Source: Verrucomicrobiota bacterium (GTDB lineage: Bacteria; Verrucomicrobiota; Verrucomicrobiia; Limisphaerales; J093). Taken from it: a DNA stretch of 64,000 nt. The position numbers and the translations under genes were made by a program. This document shows positions 27,499 through 35,054 of this stretch, piece by piece. Where the stretch lies: the NCBI GenBank assembly GCA_029556615.1, contig JAKQDD010000256.1, positions 62,001 through 126,000 on the forward strand, given 5' to 3'. Each line of letters begins with the position of its first letter. Positions within the stretch are counted from its first letter, which is position 1. Below the pieces are notes generated by a model. The model was given only the letters and a program-made list of their open reading frames with translations. It was not told the DNA's origin and made no database searches.

Positions 27499-28833
27499 GT
27501 GAAGTACAGTCGTATGGTCCCAGAAGCACAGCGATCGCGGTTCAGCAGAGAGCCCGGTGGACGGTTGGCGCGAGCTCCCCAGTCATTGCCGAATCAACCA
27601 CCAGCGTCCAAGGGCGTGATGGCAATTCTCTGGATTACAGCGCTGATCTTCGGCTTGAGTTCCTCTACGCCCACCGTCACATACGGGGCCATGGCGTCGG
27701 TTGTCGGTACGGGCGTCTGGCTGGTTCTTGCCCTATTGGTTCTGTTCTTCTCTCGCGGTCCTCTGAGAATGCCCCGAGGCATTGTTCGGTACGTGCCGGT
27801 GATCCTGGCATTGGCCGCGTTCAATGTGGCCGTGTCCAATGATCGCCTGCAAAGCGCCGGACGATGGGGGCTTTGGCTGACGCTTGTCGTGGTCGCCGTT
27901 TGGATGGCGAATGCGACTGGGAAGTGCACAGAGAACAAGATGCGCTCGAAATGGCCGTGGCTGTTCGCCGTGATATATCTTATTATCATTGCGGACGTGT
28001 ACGTCTCGGGAGGCAACGAAAGAGTTGTGACGAAGCGCTTTCACCTGTCAGGCCTCTACGCGAACCTCATGCTTGGCACGGGCTTGTTTGTGCCGAACCC
28101 GCGGATGCGGACCGCCTGGATCATTGCTGGGCTGCTGGGCATCTTCTTCTCCGGGTCGGGCGGTGCGGCGCTCAGTCTGCCCATTTCCGTCCTTCCGTAC
28201 TTTGTGTTTCGTTTTCGCAAAGACGCTGCTCGGGCATTGCTCCTCTTCTTAGCGGTCGCTGCCGTCGGAGCAGCGGGAATTCTGGGCGCCGGATTAGGCG
28301 AAGCCTTCCTCGAACGCAAAGTCCGCGGCTCGCGAGCGTATTTCAGTGGTATGGAACGGCTCGAGCGGTCTTCCGAAGGCAGACTCTTGTTGCAAGAGGC
28401 TGCTTTGGAGGCGGTGCGTGCGCAACCTTGGGGCACTGGACTGGGGCCCACCTATAGGCTGTCTCTGAATTTCAGCCCGGGCAGTACGCACAATGGGTTG
28501 CTGAGCACCCTCGTCGAGTTGGGATATGCCGGCTTCACTGTGGTGCTGGCCGGCCTGGCGTGGATATTGCTGCGAATTCTGAAGAACCCCGCGCTGGCGG
28601 CCGATACCAAGGCCCTGTACTTCACGTATGTCGCGACAATGTTCGCTCGCTCGTTGAGCGAGAACTACATGATCTTTGATCTTTCGAGTCCCGGCGTGCT
28701 CTACTTTCTCTACTTGACGGCGCTGTACAGCCGAGGTGCGTCGCGGGGACGCGGACGGCTCGATACCAAGAGGCGGTTAGTTGCGGCCGCGGGGCCAGCG
28801 AGGAGGCGGATTCCGATGCTTGCTGGTGGGTGA
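27499..28833 (+). CDS. O-antigen polymerase/ligase-like membrane protein (Wzy/WaaL type)
   Basis: 444 residues from a GTG. The first 35 residues are hydrophilic and a methionine at 27619 could be the real start. About 10 membrane segments follow, with a large periplasmic loop between the sixth and later helices. That loop contains GSRAYFSGMERLERSSEGRL, then QPWGTGLGPTY and the signature STHNGLLSTLVELGYAGF (the H-N-x-x-L block of the O-antigen ligase family). Either polymerises flipped repeat units or ligates them to a carrier. In this locus, with a WzxC-like flippase, a polymerase is the simpler reading. Confidence 0.78.
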   Translation: MKYSRMVPEAQRSRFSREPGGRLARAPQSLPNQPPASKGVMAILWITALIFGLSSSTPTVTYGAMASVVGTGVWLVLALLVLFFSRGPLRMPRGIVRYVPVILALAAFNVAVSNDRLQSAGRWGLWLTLVVVAVWMANATGKCTENKMRSKWPWLFAVIYLIIIADVYVSGGNERVVTKRFHLSGLYANLMLGTGLFVPNPRMRTAWIIAGLLGIFFSGSGGAALSLPISVLPYFVFRFRKDAARALLLFLAVAAVGAAGILGAGLGEAFLERKVRGSRAYFSGMERLERSSEGRLLLQEAALEAVRAQPWGTGLGPTYRLSLNFSPGSTHNGLLSTLVELGYAGFTVVLAGLAWILLRILKNPALAADTKALYFTYVATMFARSLSENYMIFDLSSPGVLYFLYLTALYSRGASRGRGRLDTKRRLVAAAGPARRRIPMLAGG

Positions 28834-29016
28834 CGCCGTTGCTCACGGTTTTGGCGGGGAAGAGGATGCGCACAGAGGACAGTTGCGGTTTGCCTGCAAC
28901 CAGTCGAGTTCGAGGACCGGTGTAACGGCGGTGGCACAGGTCGTTTTCTGACCATTAGCGGTGCTGGAATCCATGCCTCACGAAGTCCAGGGTGTCTGGT
29001 CTACAGGGCGCGAGGG

Positions 29017-30147
29017 GTGTCTCGTCGGCAGGGAGACCGCGTGAGGCCCTCCGATGCCACAGGTCGTCCCCCCGGGTCCAAACGCGGATCTGAGATAATC
29101 CCGCCTTCGTTGGTGTACATTTCGGCGAACGACGGCTCCGACACGCGGATCAACAAGGAAGTGGCAACCCTCGCCCCGGTATGGAATGTGCATTTCGTGG
29201 GCGTTGACCAGGATGGCGGACCAAACCTTGTGGCAGGATATGCGAAGCAATGCTGCCGGATCACGGGCAAAAGGCGGTCGCCTCTGACTTGGCTGCGGAT
29301 GGCCGCCGCCATCCGACGCATTTGCCGGTCATCGTGTCCACGCAGCTTGCACGTGGTGAACGAAGACCTGTGGCTGCTCCTGAGGCCGTTCCTGGCTCCG
29401 GCACAGCGCGTCGTGCTAGACGTGTTCGATAGCCTGTTCCTGAAACGGTCGTTTCCCAGACCTTTGCGGACGATGGCCGAGCAGTTGGCGTACGGAGCAC
29501 CACATCATATCATTGTTACAGATGACGCGCGAGCCGAGTTGATGCCGCCGATTGCCCAGACAAAGTTGATCGTTCTTGAGAACTACCCGTATCGCTGCGA
29601 TCTTCCCGTGCGACCTTGGGCGGGAGGAGCGCTCAAGATCTACTACGGCGGCTCGATGGGGTGCGCACGAGGGACGAGGTTCCTGCGGAACTGGCTTGAT
29701 GACGACCCGTCGGTGCGGGTGGTGATGGCGGGATGGATCGCCGACGCCGAAACGCAGGCGTTGACCCAACACCCGCGAGTCGAGTTCCTGGGGACCGTGG
29801 ACCAGGAGCGATCGATGCAGGTCGCTCATTCCTGCGATTTCATCCTGTGCCTGTACGAGCCGTCGTGCCGGAACAACATTTATGCAAGTCCCAACAAGGT
29901 GTACGATGCGATTCAAGCCGGCACTCCTGTGCTTATCAACCAGGAGACAAAGATATCAACGTGGGTGAGCAACCAGAATCTAGGCATGGTATTGCCTTGG
30001 TGCGAGAGGTGCGACTTCATCACCTTGAGCGCCGAGGCGCGACGATTCCGCGCGACATTCCGGATCAACCCGGCGTTGCGGGAGAAGTACACCTGGGAGT
30101 CCGTGGCGCCTAGGTTATTGCAGGCGCATGGGCTGCAGGAGCAGTGA
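29017..30147 (+). CDS. Glycosyltransferase-like protein (GT-B fold)
   Basis: 376 residues from a GTG; family-like sequence begins only near residue 30 (LVYISANDGSDTRINKEVATL), so a start at about 29110 is possible. HVVNEDLWLLLRPFLAP and VVLDVFDSLFLKRSF belong to the acceptor domain. In the donor domain LKIYYGGSMGCARGTRFL and CDFILCLYEPSCRNNIYASPNKVYDAIQAGTPVLIN replace the classical GT4 blocks, as in several uncharacterised O-antigen transferases. The 183 bp before it show no feature. The stop codon is followed at once by a CACGGAT-type hairpin repeat. Confidence 0.72.
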   Translation: MSRRQGDRVRPSDATGRPPGSKRGSEIIPPSLVYISANDGSDTRINKEVATLAPVWNVHFVGVDQDGGPNLVAGYAKQCCRITGKRRSPLTWLRMAAAIRRICRSSCPRSLHVVNEDLWLLLRPFLAPAQRVVLDVFDSLFLKRSFPRPLRTMAEQLAYGAPHHIIVTDDARAELMPPIAQTKLIVLENYPYRCDLPVRPWAGGALKIYYGGSMGCARGTRFLRNWLDDDPSVRVVMAGWIADAETQALTQHPRVEFLGTVDQERSMQVAHSCDFILCLYEPSCRNNIYASPNKVYDAIQAGTPVLINQETKISTWVSNQNLGMVLPWCERCDFITLSAEARRFRATFRINPALREKYTWESVAPRLLQAHGLQEQ

Positions 30148-30149
30148 AG

Positions 30150-30225
30150 AACCACGGATCGCACGGATGGGCGCAGATAGGGAATGGGAATCCGTGGAAT
30201 CCGTGTCATCCGCGGTGCGGACAGA
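30150..30225. repeat. CACGGAT-type hairpin repeat, copy 1
   Basis: Left arm ACCACGGATCGCACGGATG with a further CAGAT unit, loop AGGGAATGGGA, right arm ATCCGTGGAATCCGTG then TCATCCGCGGT. The arms are inverted repeats of each other built from units of about 9-10 nt. It starts two bases after the preceding stop codon and ends about 10 bp before the next ATG, so it fills the whole intergenic space. Other copies: 32646-32716, 32736-33246 (split by a gene) and 36199-36275. Confidence 0.85.
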
Positions 30226-30234
30226 AGCAGCTGC

Positions 30235-32679
30235 ATGAAACAAGTCCTCCAGAACCTCCGCACGGGAGAAACTCACATTGCGGACGCACCAAGCCCGGTC
30301 GATAGACCGGGCGTTGTGTTTATACAAACCCGGGCGACCGTGATCTCGGCCGGCAGTGAGCGCACCATTGTGGAGTTCGGCAAGGGGTCCTGGCTCGCCA
30401 AGGCTCGATCGCAACCGGAGAAGCTGGAGCAGGTGCTTCAGAAGCTGAGGACCGACGGGGTGGTGCCCACTCTTGAAGCGGTTTTTGCGAAGCTCGACGA
30501 ACCGCTGCCGCTCGGCTACTGCAATGCCGGAGTCGTTGTTGAGCAGGGAGCAGGGAGCAGGGAGCAGGGAGGAGGGAGGGCAGAGGGCAGCGAGTTCAGG
30601 GCGGGCGACCGCGTAGTGAGCAATGGGCCGCACGCGGAGTTTGTGGCGGTCCCCAGGAACCTGTGCGCGAGGATCCCCGACGGGGTGACGGACGAGCAGG
30701 CCGCATTCACCGTGCTGGGCAGCATCGGGCTGCAGGGGATACGACTGCTCCAGCCAACCCTGGGTGAACGAGTGGTGGTGTCGGGGCTCGGTTTGATCGG
30801 CTTGATGACGGTCCAACTGCTCCGCGCCCACGGATGCGACGTGCTCGGCGTGGACCTTAACCCAAGGCGCCTGGCCTTGGCCGAGGAGTACGGGGCGCGG
30901 ACGGTGAATGTGGGGGCCGGAGGCGATCCCGTGGCCGCCGTCAACGCCTGGACCCATGGCGTGGGCGCCGACGGCGTGATCATTACGGCCTCCGCGAAAA
31001 GCGATGAACTCGTTCATCAGGCGGCCCAGATGTGCCGGAAGCGGGGCCGGATCGTCCTGGTGGGCGTGGTGGGACTGAATTTGCGTCGGAGTGATTTCTA
31101 CGAGAAGGAACTGACTTTCCAGGTGTCCTGCTCCTATGGGCCGGGCCGGTACGACGAGAAGTACGAGCAGGCAGGTCAGGACTACCCGATCGGCTACGTG
31201 CGGTGGACCGAGCAGCGGAATTTCGAGGCGGTGCTGTCGATGCTCGCCAGCGGCCGGTTGAATGTTGACAAGCTCATCACCCACCGGTTCCCCCTGGCCG
31301 ACGCCGCGGCGGCTTACGGGGTGGTCGGATCGGATCCTGGCGCCCTGGGAGTGATCCTGCAATACCCGGTCGAGGCCCGGCGGGAAACACGGTTGGTCTT
31401 GCGAGAGCCGTCAGCGACTGCTGCGGGGAAAGCGGTGGTTGGAGTGATCGGCGCCGGCAATTTCTCGAAGATGACCCTGATGCCGGCTCTGGCTAAAACG
31501 CCGGCCCGGATCAAGTGCGTTTGTGATCTGAACGGGGCGGCGGCCGCCCACCTGGCGCGGAAACACGGCGCGGAGAGCGCCCTGACCGATGCGGCCCAGC
31601 TCCTGGCTGATCCCGAGGTCAATGCGGTCTTTGTCGCTGTGGGACATCATTTGCATGCGCGCTTTGTCTGCGAAGCGCTGCGGGCGGGCAAACATGTCTT
31701 CGTCGAGAAACCGCTGGCGATGAATGTCGAGCAGGTGCGGGAGATTGTGGCAACAGCAGGGAGCAGGGAGCAGGGAGCGGGGGGGGCGGACGACAGACGA
31801 CTGACGACAGACGACAGCGGGCAGGGAGCAGGGAGCGGGGAGCGCGAGGGGCGGACGACAGACGACAGACGACAGACGACAGCGGGCAGGGAGCGGGGAG
31901 CGGGGAGCAGGGAGCGGGGAGCAGGGAGCAGGGAGCAGGGAGTCAGAGGTCAGAGGTCAGAGGTCGGGGGTGGCTCTAAGCTCCGAGCTCCGAGCTCCCA
32001 GCTGTTGATGGTCGGGTTCAACCGGCGGTTCAGTCCACATGCGGTCCGGATGAAATCGTTGCTGACGGAGCGGAGCGAACCGCTGACGCTCAGCATGACT
32101 GTCAATGCAGGCTTCATCCCCAAGGAGCATTGGGTCCATGACCCGGTCCGGGGCGGCGGCCGGATCATTGGCGAAGCGTGTCATTTCATCGATTTGATGG
32201 TCTTCCTGACCGGCAGCCTCGTGAAGACAGTGGCGGCGGTGATGATGGGCCCTGGCGCGGCCGTCCGGGACGACAAGATGTCGATCCTGCTCGGGTTCGA
32301 GGATGGGTCGGTCGGCACGGTGAATTACTTCGCCAACGGATCGAAGGCGTACCCGAAGGAGCTGCTCGAGGTGTTCTCGCAGGGTCGCGTGTTGCGGCTG
32401 GATAATTTCCGAAAGACGGAGGGCTACGGTTTCCGCGGGTTCAAGCGCTTCACGACGTGGCGGCAGGACAAGGGGCACCAGGCGGAGTTTGCCGCGTTTG
32501 TCGAGCGTGTGGAACGTGGGGGAGAACCCCTGATTCCGCTGAGGGAACTGGTGAATGTGACTTTGGCGAGTTTCGCGGCGGTCATCTCCGCGGATCAGCG
32601 GAGAACGGTCGAAATGGACCAGGAGTTTGGCGCCCTGTCTGGCTGTGGAACCACGGATTACGCGGATGGGCGCGGATAG
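30235..32679 (+). CDS. Bi-domain oxidoreductase (zinc-type dehydrogenase fused to Gfo/Idh/MocA), with in-frame repeat insertions
   Basis: 814 residues from the ATG at 30235. Residues about 1-375 form a medium-chain dehydrogenase: SAGSERTIVEFGKGSW, then GYCNAGVVVE and the NAD site VVSGLGLIGLMTVQLL. Residues from about 395 form a Gfo/Idh/MocA enzyme: VVGVIGAGNFSKMTLMPAL, HVFVEKPLAMN with the catalytic Lys, VGFNRRFSPH, and GEACHFIDLMVFL. Such fusions occur in surface-polysaccharide loci and act on sugar nucleotides. Two 7-nt repeat arrays are translated inside it: about 17 codons before FRAGDRVVSNGP, and about 81 codons (GSREQGA, TTDDRRQ and RGQRSEV units) between the helix after EKP and LLMVGFNRR. 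Its last ten residues, GTTDYADGRG, are hairpin-repeat sequence. Confidence 0.85.
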   Translation: MKQVLQNLRTGETHIADAPSPVDRPGVVFIQTRATVISAGSERTIVEFGKGSWLAKARSQPEKLEQVLQKLRTDGVVPTLEAVFAKLDEPLPLGYCNAGVVVEQGAGSREQGGGRAEGSEFRAGDRVVSNGPHAEFVAVPRNLCARIPDGVTDEQAAFTVLGSIGLQGIRLLQPTLGERVVVSGLGLIGLMTVQLLRAHGCDVLGVDLNPRRLALAEEYGARTVNVGAGGDPVAAVNAWTHGVGADGVIITASAKSDELVHQAAQMCRKRGRIVLVGVVGLNLRRSDFYEKELTFQVSCSYGPGRYDEKYEQAGQDYPIGYVRWTEQRNFEAVLSMLASGRLNVDKLITHRFPLADAAAAYGVVGSDPGALGVILQYPVEARRETRLVLREPSATAAGKAVVGVIGAGNFSKMTLMPALAKTPARIKCVCDLNGAAAAHLARKHGAESALTDAAQLLADPEVNAVFVAVGHHLHARFVCEALRAGKHVFVEKPLAMNVEQVREIVATAGSREQGAGGADDRRLTTDDSGQGAGSGEREGRTTDDRRQTTAGRERGAGSRERGAGSREQGVRGQRSEVGGGSKLRAPSSQLLMVGFNRRFSPHAVRMKSLLTERSEPLTLSMTVNAGFIPKEHWVHDPVRGGGRIIGEACHFIDLMVFLTGSLVKTVAAVMMGPGAAVRDDKMSILLGFEDGSVGTVNYFANGSKAYPKELLEVFSQGRVLRLDNFRKTEGYGFRGFKRFTTWRQDKGHQAEFAAFVERVERGGEPLIPLRELVNVTLASFAAVISADQRRTVEMDQEFGALSGCGTTDYADGRG
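30541..30600. repeat. GGGAGCA heptanucleotide array inside a coding region (first)
   Basis: Four to five GGGAGCA-type units, then degenerate GGGAGGGAGGGCAGAGGGC, translated as QGAGSREQGGGRAEGSE in the dehydrogenase domain. It lies where relatives have a short turn before the G-D-R-V strand. Seven is coprime with three, so every reading frame of a pure GGGAGCA array gives a cyclic form of the same heptapeptide (GSREQGA) and none contains a stop codon. Confidence 0.8.
31758..32003. repeat. Mixed heptanucleotide array inside a coding region (second)
   Basis: About 245 bp of purine-rich units: GGGAGCA/GGGAGCG, then ACGACAG, and finally GAGGTCA, ending in GCTCCGAGCTCCGAGCTCCC. Translated in frame as about 81 residues in the Gfo/Idh/MocA domain, exactly at the short loop before LLMVGFNRRF. 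Its unit types are those of the intergenic arrays at 2285-2501, 34397-34655, 51430-51510 and 52365-52480. Confidence 0.85.
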
Positions 32680-32716
32680 AGAAGGGAAATCCGTGGAATC
32701 CGTGTCATCCGCGGTC
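32646..32716. repeat. CACGGAT-type hairpin repeat, copy 2
   Basis: Left arm AACCACGGATTACGCGGATG and GGCGCGGAT, loop AGAGAAGGGAA, right arm ATCCGTGGAATCCGTG then TCATCCGCGGT. The left arm encodes the last residues of the oxidoreductase, TTDYADGRG, and the TAG stop sits at the arm-loop boundary. The copy at 36199-36275 does exactly the same to another, unrelated gene. Confidence 0.88.
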
Positions 32717-32735
32717 AAGGCAGGAGCAGTGAAGA

Positions 32736-32783
32736 ACACGGATTACGCGGATGGCCGCGGATAGAGAATGGAAATCCGTGGTG
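32736..32783. repeat. CACGGAT-type repeat, left arm upstream of the GxxExxY gene
   Basis: ACACGGATTACGCGGATGG, then CCGCGGAT, loop AGAGAATGGAA, and only the beginning of a right arm (ATCCGTGG) before the sequence leaves the repeat at 32784. The missing right arm reappears at 33219-33246, on the far side of the GxxExxY gene. Confidence 0.78.
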
Positions 32784-32809
32784 AGCGCAGGAGCAGTCGA
32801 AGGGAGCGC

Positions 32810-33238
32810 GTGAAGCATCAGGAGATCACCAAAGACGTCATTGGCGCGGCGATGGCGGTACTGAACGAGCTCAAACCGGGCTTGGACGAGAAGCTTTATG
32901 AGAACGCGCTGCTGATCGAGCTGCGGGCACGCGGACACGACGTGGAACAGCAGCATCAGTTCATTGTCCGCTACCGCGGACAGCTCATTGGCAAGCTCGT
33001 GCCCGACCTCATCGTTGATGGCAAGGTCATCGTTGACCCCAAGGTCGTGACGGCTTTCAACGAGACCCACATAGCCCAGATGCTCGGTTATCTGAACATC
33101 ACGGGCTTGGAAGTGGCTCTGCTGCTCAACTTCAAGGAAGCCACACTGTCCTGGAAACGCGTCATTCGCAGCCGTGTCGACGCATCTGCTCCCCCCTCGA
33201 CCCCGGAGGAGAGCGGCACATCCGTGGAATCCGCGTGA
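32810..33238 (+). CDS. GxxExxY protein (PD-(D/E)xK-like fold)
   Basis: 142 residues from the GTG at 32810 (VKHQEITKDVIGAAM); the frame extends upstream only into repeat DNA. The signature is GLDEKLYENALLIEL (G-x-x-E-x-x-Y), followed by an RYRGQLIGKLVPDLIVDGKVIVDPKVV core. In this family that core usually reads D...V-I-V-E-L-K, like the D-E/D-x-K nuclease site; here the ELK is D-P-K, a conservative change of the acid and an unusual Pro. The end LGYLNITGLEVALLLNF is typical. Function is unknown in the family. The gene lies between two inverted arms of the CACGGAT repeat, and its last codons (GTSVESA) are repeat sequence. Confidence 0.82.
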   Translation: MKHQEITKDVIGAAMAVLNELKPGLDEKLYENALLIELRARGHDVEQQHQFIVRYRGQLIGKLVPDLIVDGKVIVDPKVVTAFNETHIAQMLGYLNITGLEVALLLNFKEATLSWKRVIRSRVDASAPPSTPEESGTSVESA

Positions 33239-33246
33239 TCCGCGGT
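33219..33246. repeat. CACGGAT-type repeat, right arm downstream of the GxxExxY gene
   Basis: CATCCGTGGAATCCGCGTGA followed by TCCGCGGT. It is the inverse complement of the left arm at 32736-32766 and overlaps the stop codon of the GxxExxY gene (TGA inside CCGCGTGATCC). Together the two arms form a split hairpin with the gene as its loop. Confidence 0.78.
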
Positions 33247-33260
33247 TTCCGACAGGGAGA

Positions 33261-34547
33261 GTGAAAAAGACGATTCTAATAATCACCGGCACACGGCCCG
33301 AGGCCATCAAGATGGCGCCGGTGTTCTTCGAGCTCGCCCGATCCAAGGTGCTCGAGCCCGTCCTCGTGTCGACCGCCCAGCACCGGCAGATGCTCGATCA
33401 GACCCTGGCTGCGTTCGATCTCAAGCCCGACTTGGATCTCGATCTGATGCGGCCCGGGCAGACGCTCGAAAGCCTCACGGCCCGGGTCATTGTGGCCGTG
33501 GGCGAGACGCTCGCCAAGCACCGACCCGCAGCCGTATTGGTCCAAGGGGACACCACCACGGTGCTGGGATCGGCCCTCGCGGCGTTCTACGCGCGGATTC
33601 CCGTCGGCCACGTCGAGGCCGGGTTGCGGACCTACGATTTCGAGGCGCCCTGGCCGGAGGAGATGAACCGGCGGCTCACCGACCCGATCAGCCGTTGGTG
33701 CTTCGCCCCGACCGAGTCCGCGGCCCGGAACCTCCGAGCCGAAGGCATACCCAAAGACCGGATCCACGTGACCGGCAACACCGTGGTGGACGCCCTGCTC
33801 TGGACCCGCGAACGGCTCGCCCGGAACCAGGTGGGTGCCGCGACCGTCGCCCGCCGATGCGGCATCCCAGACCCGTTTGTCCGGGTTCACTTGGACGGAA
33901 CCGGCCGGCCCTGGGTGCTGGTCACAGGCCACCGGCGCGAGTCGTTCGGACAAGGCTTCGAGAACATCTGCCGCGGGATCGCGTCGGCGGCGAAGGCGCA
34001 TCCGGGGCTTGGCTTTCTCTATCCCGTCCATTTGAACCCGAACGTACGCGAGCCGGTCAGCCGGGTGCTTGAAGGGGTGCCGGGGGTGACGTTGATCGAG
34101 CCGGTGGGTTACGAGGATTTTGTGTGGCTCATGGACCGATGTACGCTTGTGCTGAGCGACTCGGGCGGTGTCCAGGAGGAGGCGCCGAGCCTGGGCAAGC
34201 CGGTCCTGGTCATGCGGGAGACGACCGAACGTCCGGAAGGTATCGCGGCCGGCACGTGCTGCCTTGTGGGCACGGACCCGGATCGGATCCTCTTCGAGAT
34301 CGCGCGACTCCTGGATGACCCGGCGGAGTATCGTCGCCGGTCGCAGTTGCAGAACCCGTACGGGGATGGCAGGGCGAGTGTGAGGATAAGGGAGGTAATT
34401 GAGCAGGGAGCAGGGAGCGGGGAGCGGGGAGCTTTGAGCTCGGACGTGGGCAAGCGCGAACTCGGAGGGGAGCAGGGAGCGGGGAGCTTTGAGCTCGGAC
34501 GTGGGCAAGCGCGAACTCGGAGGGGAGCGGGGAGCGGGGAGCTTTGA
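33261..34547 (+). CDS. wecB: UDP-N-acetylglucosamine 2-epimerase (non-hydrolysing), WecB type
   Basis: 428 residues from the GTG at 33261 (VKKTILIITGTRPEAIKMAP). GT-B fold: GTRPEAIKMAPV, VQGDTTTVLG, GHVEAGLRT, PEEMNRRLTD and the UDP-binding SDSGGVQEEAPSLGKPVLVM with RETTERPE. All expected catalytic segments are present; the enzyme makes UDP-ManNAc. The normal protein ends near REVI; the last 48 residues (from EQGAGSGERG) are translated GGGAGCA array and 55-bp tandem repeat, with the stop by chance inside the array. Confidence 0.9.
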   Translation: MKKTILIITGTRPEAIKMAPVFFELARSKVLEPVLVSTAQHRQMLDQTLAAFDLKPDLDLDLMRPGQTLESLTARVIVAVGETLAKHRPAAVLVQGDTTTVLGSALAAFYARIPVGHVEAGLRTYDFEAPWPEEMNRRLTDPISRWCFAPTESAARNLRAEGIPKDRIHVTGNTVVDALLWTRERLARNQVGAATVARRCGIPDPFVRVHLDGTGRPWVLVTGHRRESFGQGFENICRGIASAAKAHPGLGFLYPVHLNPNVREPVSRVLEGVPGVTLIEPVGYEDFVWLMDRCTLVLSDSGGVQEEAPSLGKPVLVMRETTERPEGIAAGTCCLVGTDPDRILFEIARLLDDPAEYRRRSQLQNPYGDGRASVRIREVIEQGAGSGERGALSSDVGKRELGGEQGAGSFELGRGQARTRRGAGSGEL

Positions 34548-34655
34548 GCTCGGACAGGGGCAAGCGTGAACTCGGAGGGGAGCGGGGAGCGGGGAGCTTT
34601 GAGCTCGGACGCGGGCAAGCGCGAACTCGGAGGGGAGCAGGGAGCGGGGAGCGAG
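34397..34655. repeat. GGGAGCA array with four 55-bp tandem units
   Basis: Starts with GAGCAGGGAGCAGGGAGCGG and contains four units of exactly 55 bp beginning at 34431, 34486, 34541 and 34596. Each unit reads GCTTTGAGCTCGGAC, a short variable base, GGGCAAGCGCGAACTCGG, then two to three GGAGC(A/G)G heptamers. The copies differ at only a few positions. The array covers the end of wecB and stops one base before the ATG of the four-helix-bundle gene. The inverse form of the heptamer lies on the other side of that gene (35055-35123). Confidence 0.92.
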
Positions 34656-35036
34656 ATGAGTAGTAGGCAGCAGGGAAGCAAGCAGTTTCGCTTTCAGGAT
34701 CTGACGGTGTGGCAGCGTGCAGCCGAACTCAGTCCGGGGTTGTTTGCCTTGGCCGATGACTTGGAGAGGAAGAGGCTCTACCGGTTTGCAGAGCAACTCC
34801 GTGCCGCAACGCTCAGCATCACCAACAACATTGCTGAGGGCTCCGGAAGCACCTCTGACGTCGATTTTGCCCACTTCCTGAATGTCTCTCGACGATCCGT
34901 CTTCGAGGTGGCCAACATGCTGGTGATCCTCTCACGAAGCGAATGCATCGATCGCGAGTTGCTTTCCGCCAAGCTCTCTGATCTGGAGGACCTGAGCCGA
35001 ATGTTATTCGCCTTTCAGCGCAGGCTGCGAAGCTGA
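34656..35036 (+). CDS. Four-helix-bundle protein, S23/23S-rRNA-IVS family
   Basis: 126 residues from the ATG at 34656. FRFQDLTVWQRAAEL is the family start (F-x-D-L-x-V-W-Q-x-A), then YRFAEQLRAATLSITNNIAEGSG (A-x-S-I-x-x-N-I-A-E-G), DFAHFLNVSRRSVFEVANML and a final leucine-rich helix: four helices of the small basic bundle first described from intervening sequences in 23S rRNA genes. No activity is established for the family. The gene is enclosed by inverted GGGAGCA / TGCTCCC arrays and is unrelated to the polysaccharide genes around it, so it looks like cargo. Confidence 0.85.
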   Translation: MSSRQQGSKQFRFQDLTVWQRAAELSPGLFALADDLERKRLYRFAEQLRAATLSITNNIAEGSGSTSDVDFAHFLNVSRRSVFEVANMLVILSRSECIDRELLSAKLSDLEDLSRMLFAFQRRLRS

Positions 35037-35054
35037 GTCCCCTCAGGGTGATTT

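Noticed and set aside
34397..34655. Regularly spaced repeats resembling a CRISPR array
   Set aside because: The 55-bp units are contiguous and nearly identical throughout; there are no unique spacers and no cas genes.
33276..34874. Open frame of 532 codons on the minus strand opposite wecB
   Set aside because: Shadow of wecB, extended by the heptanucleotide array that has no stop in any of the six frames.
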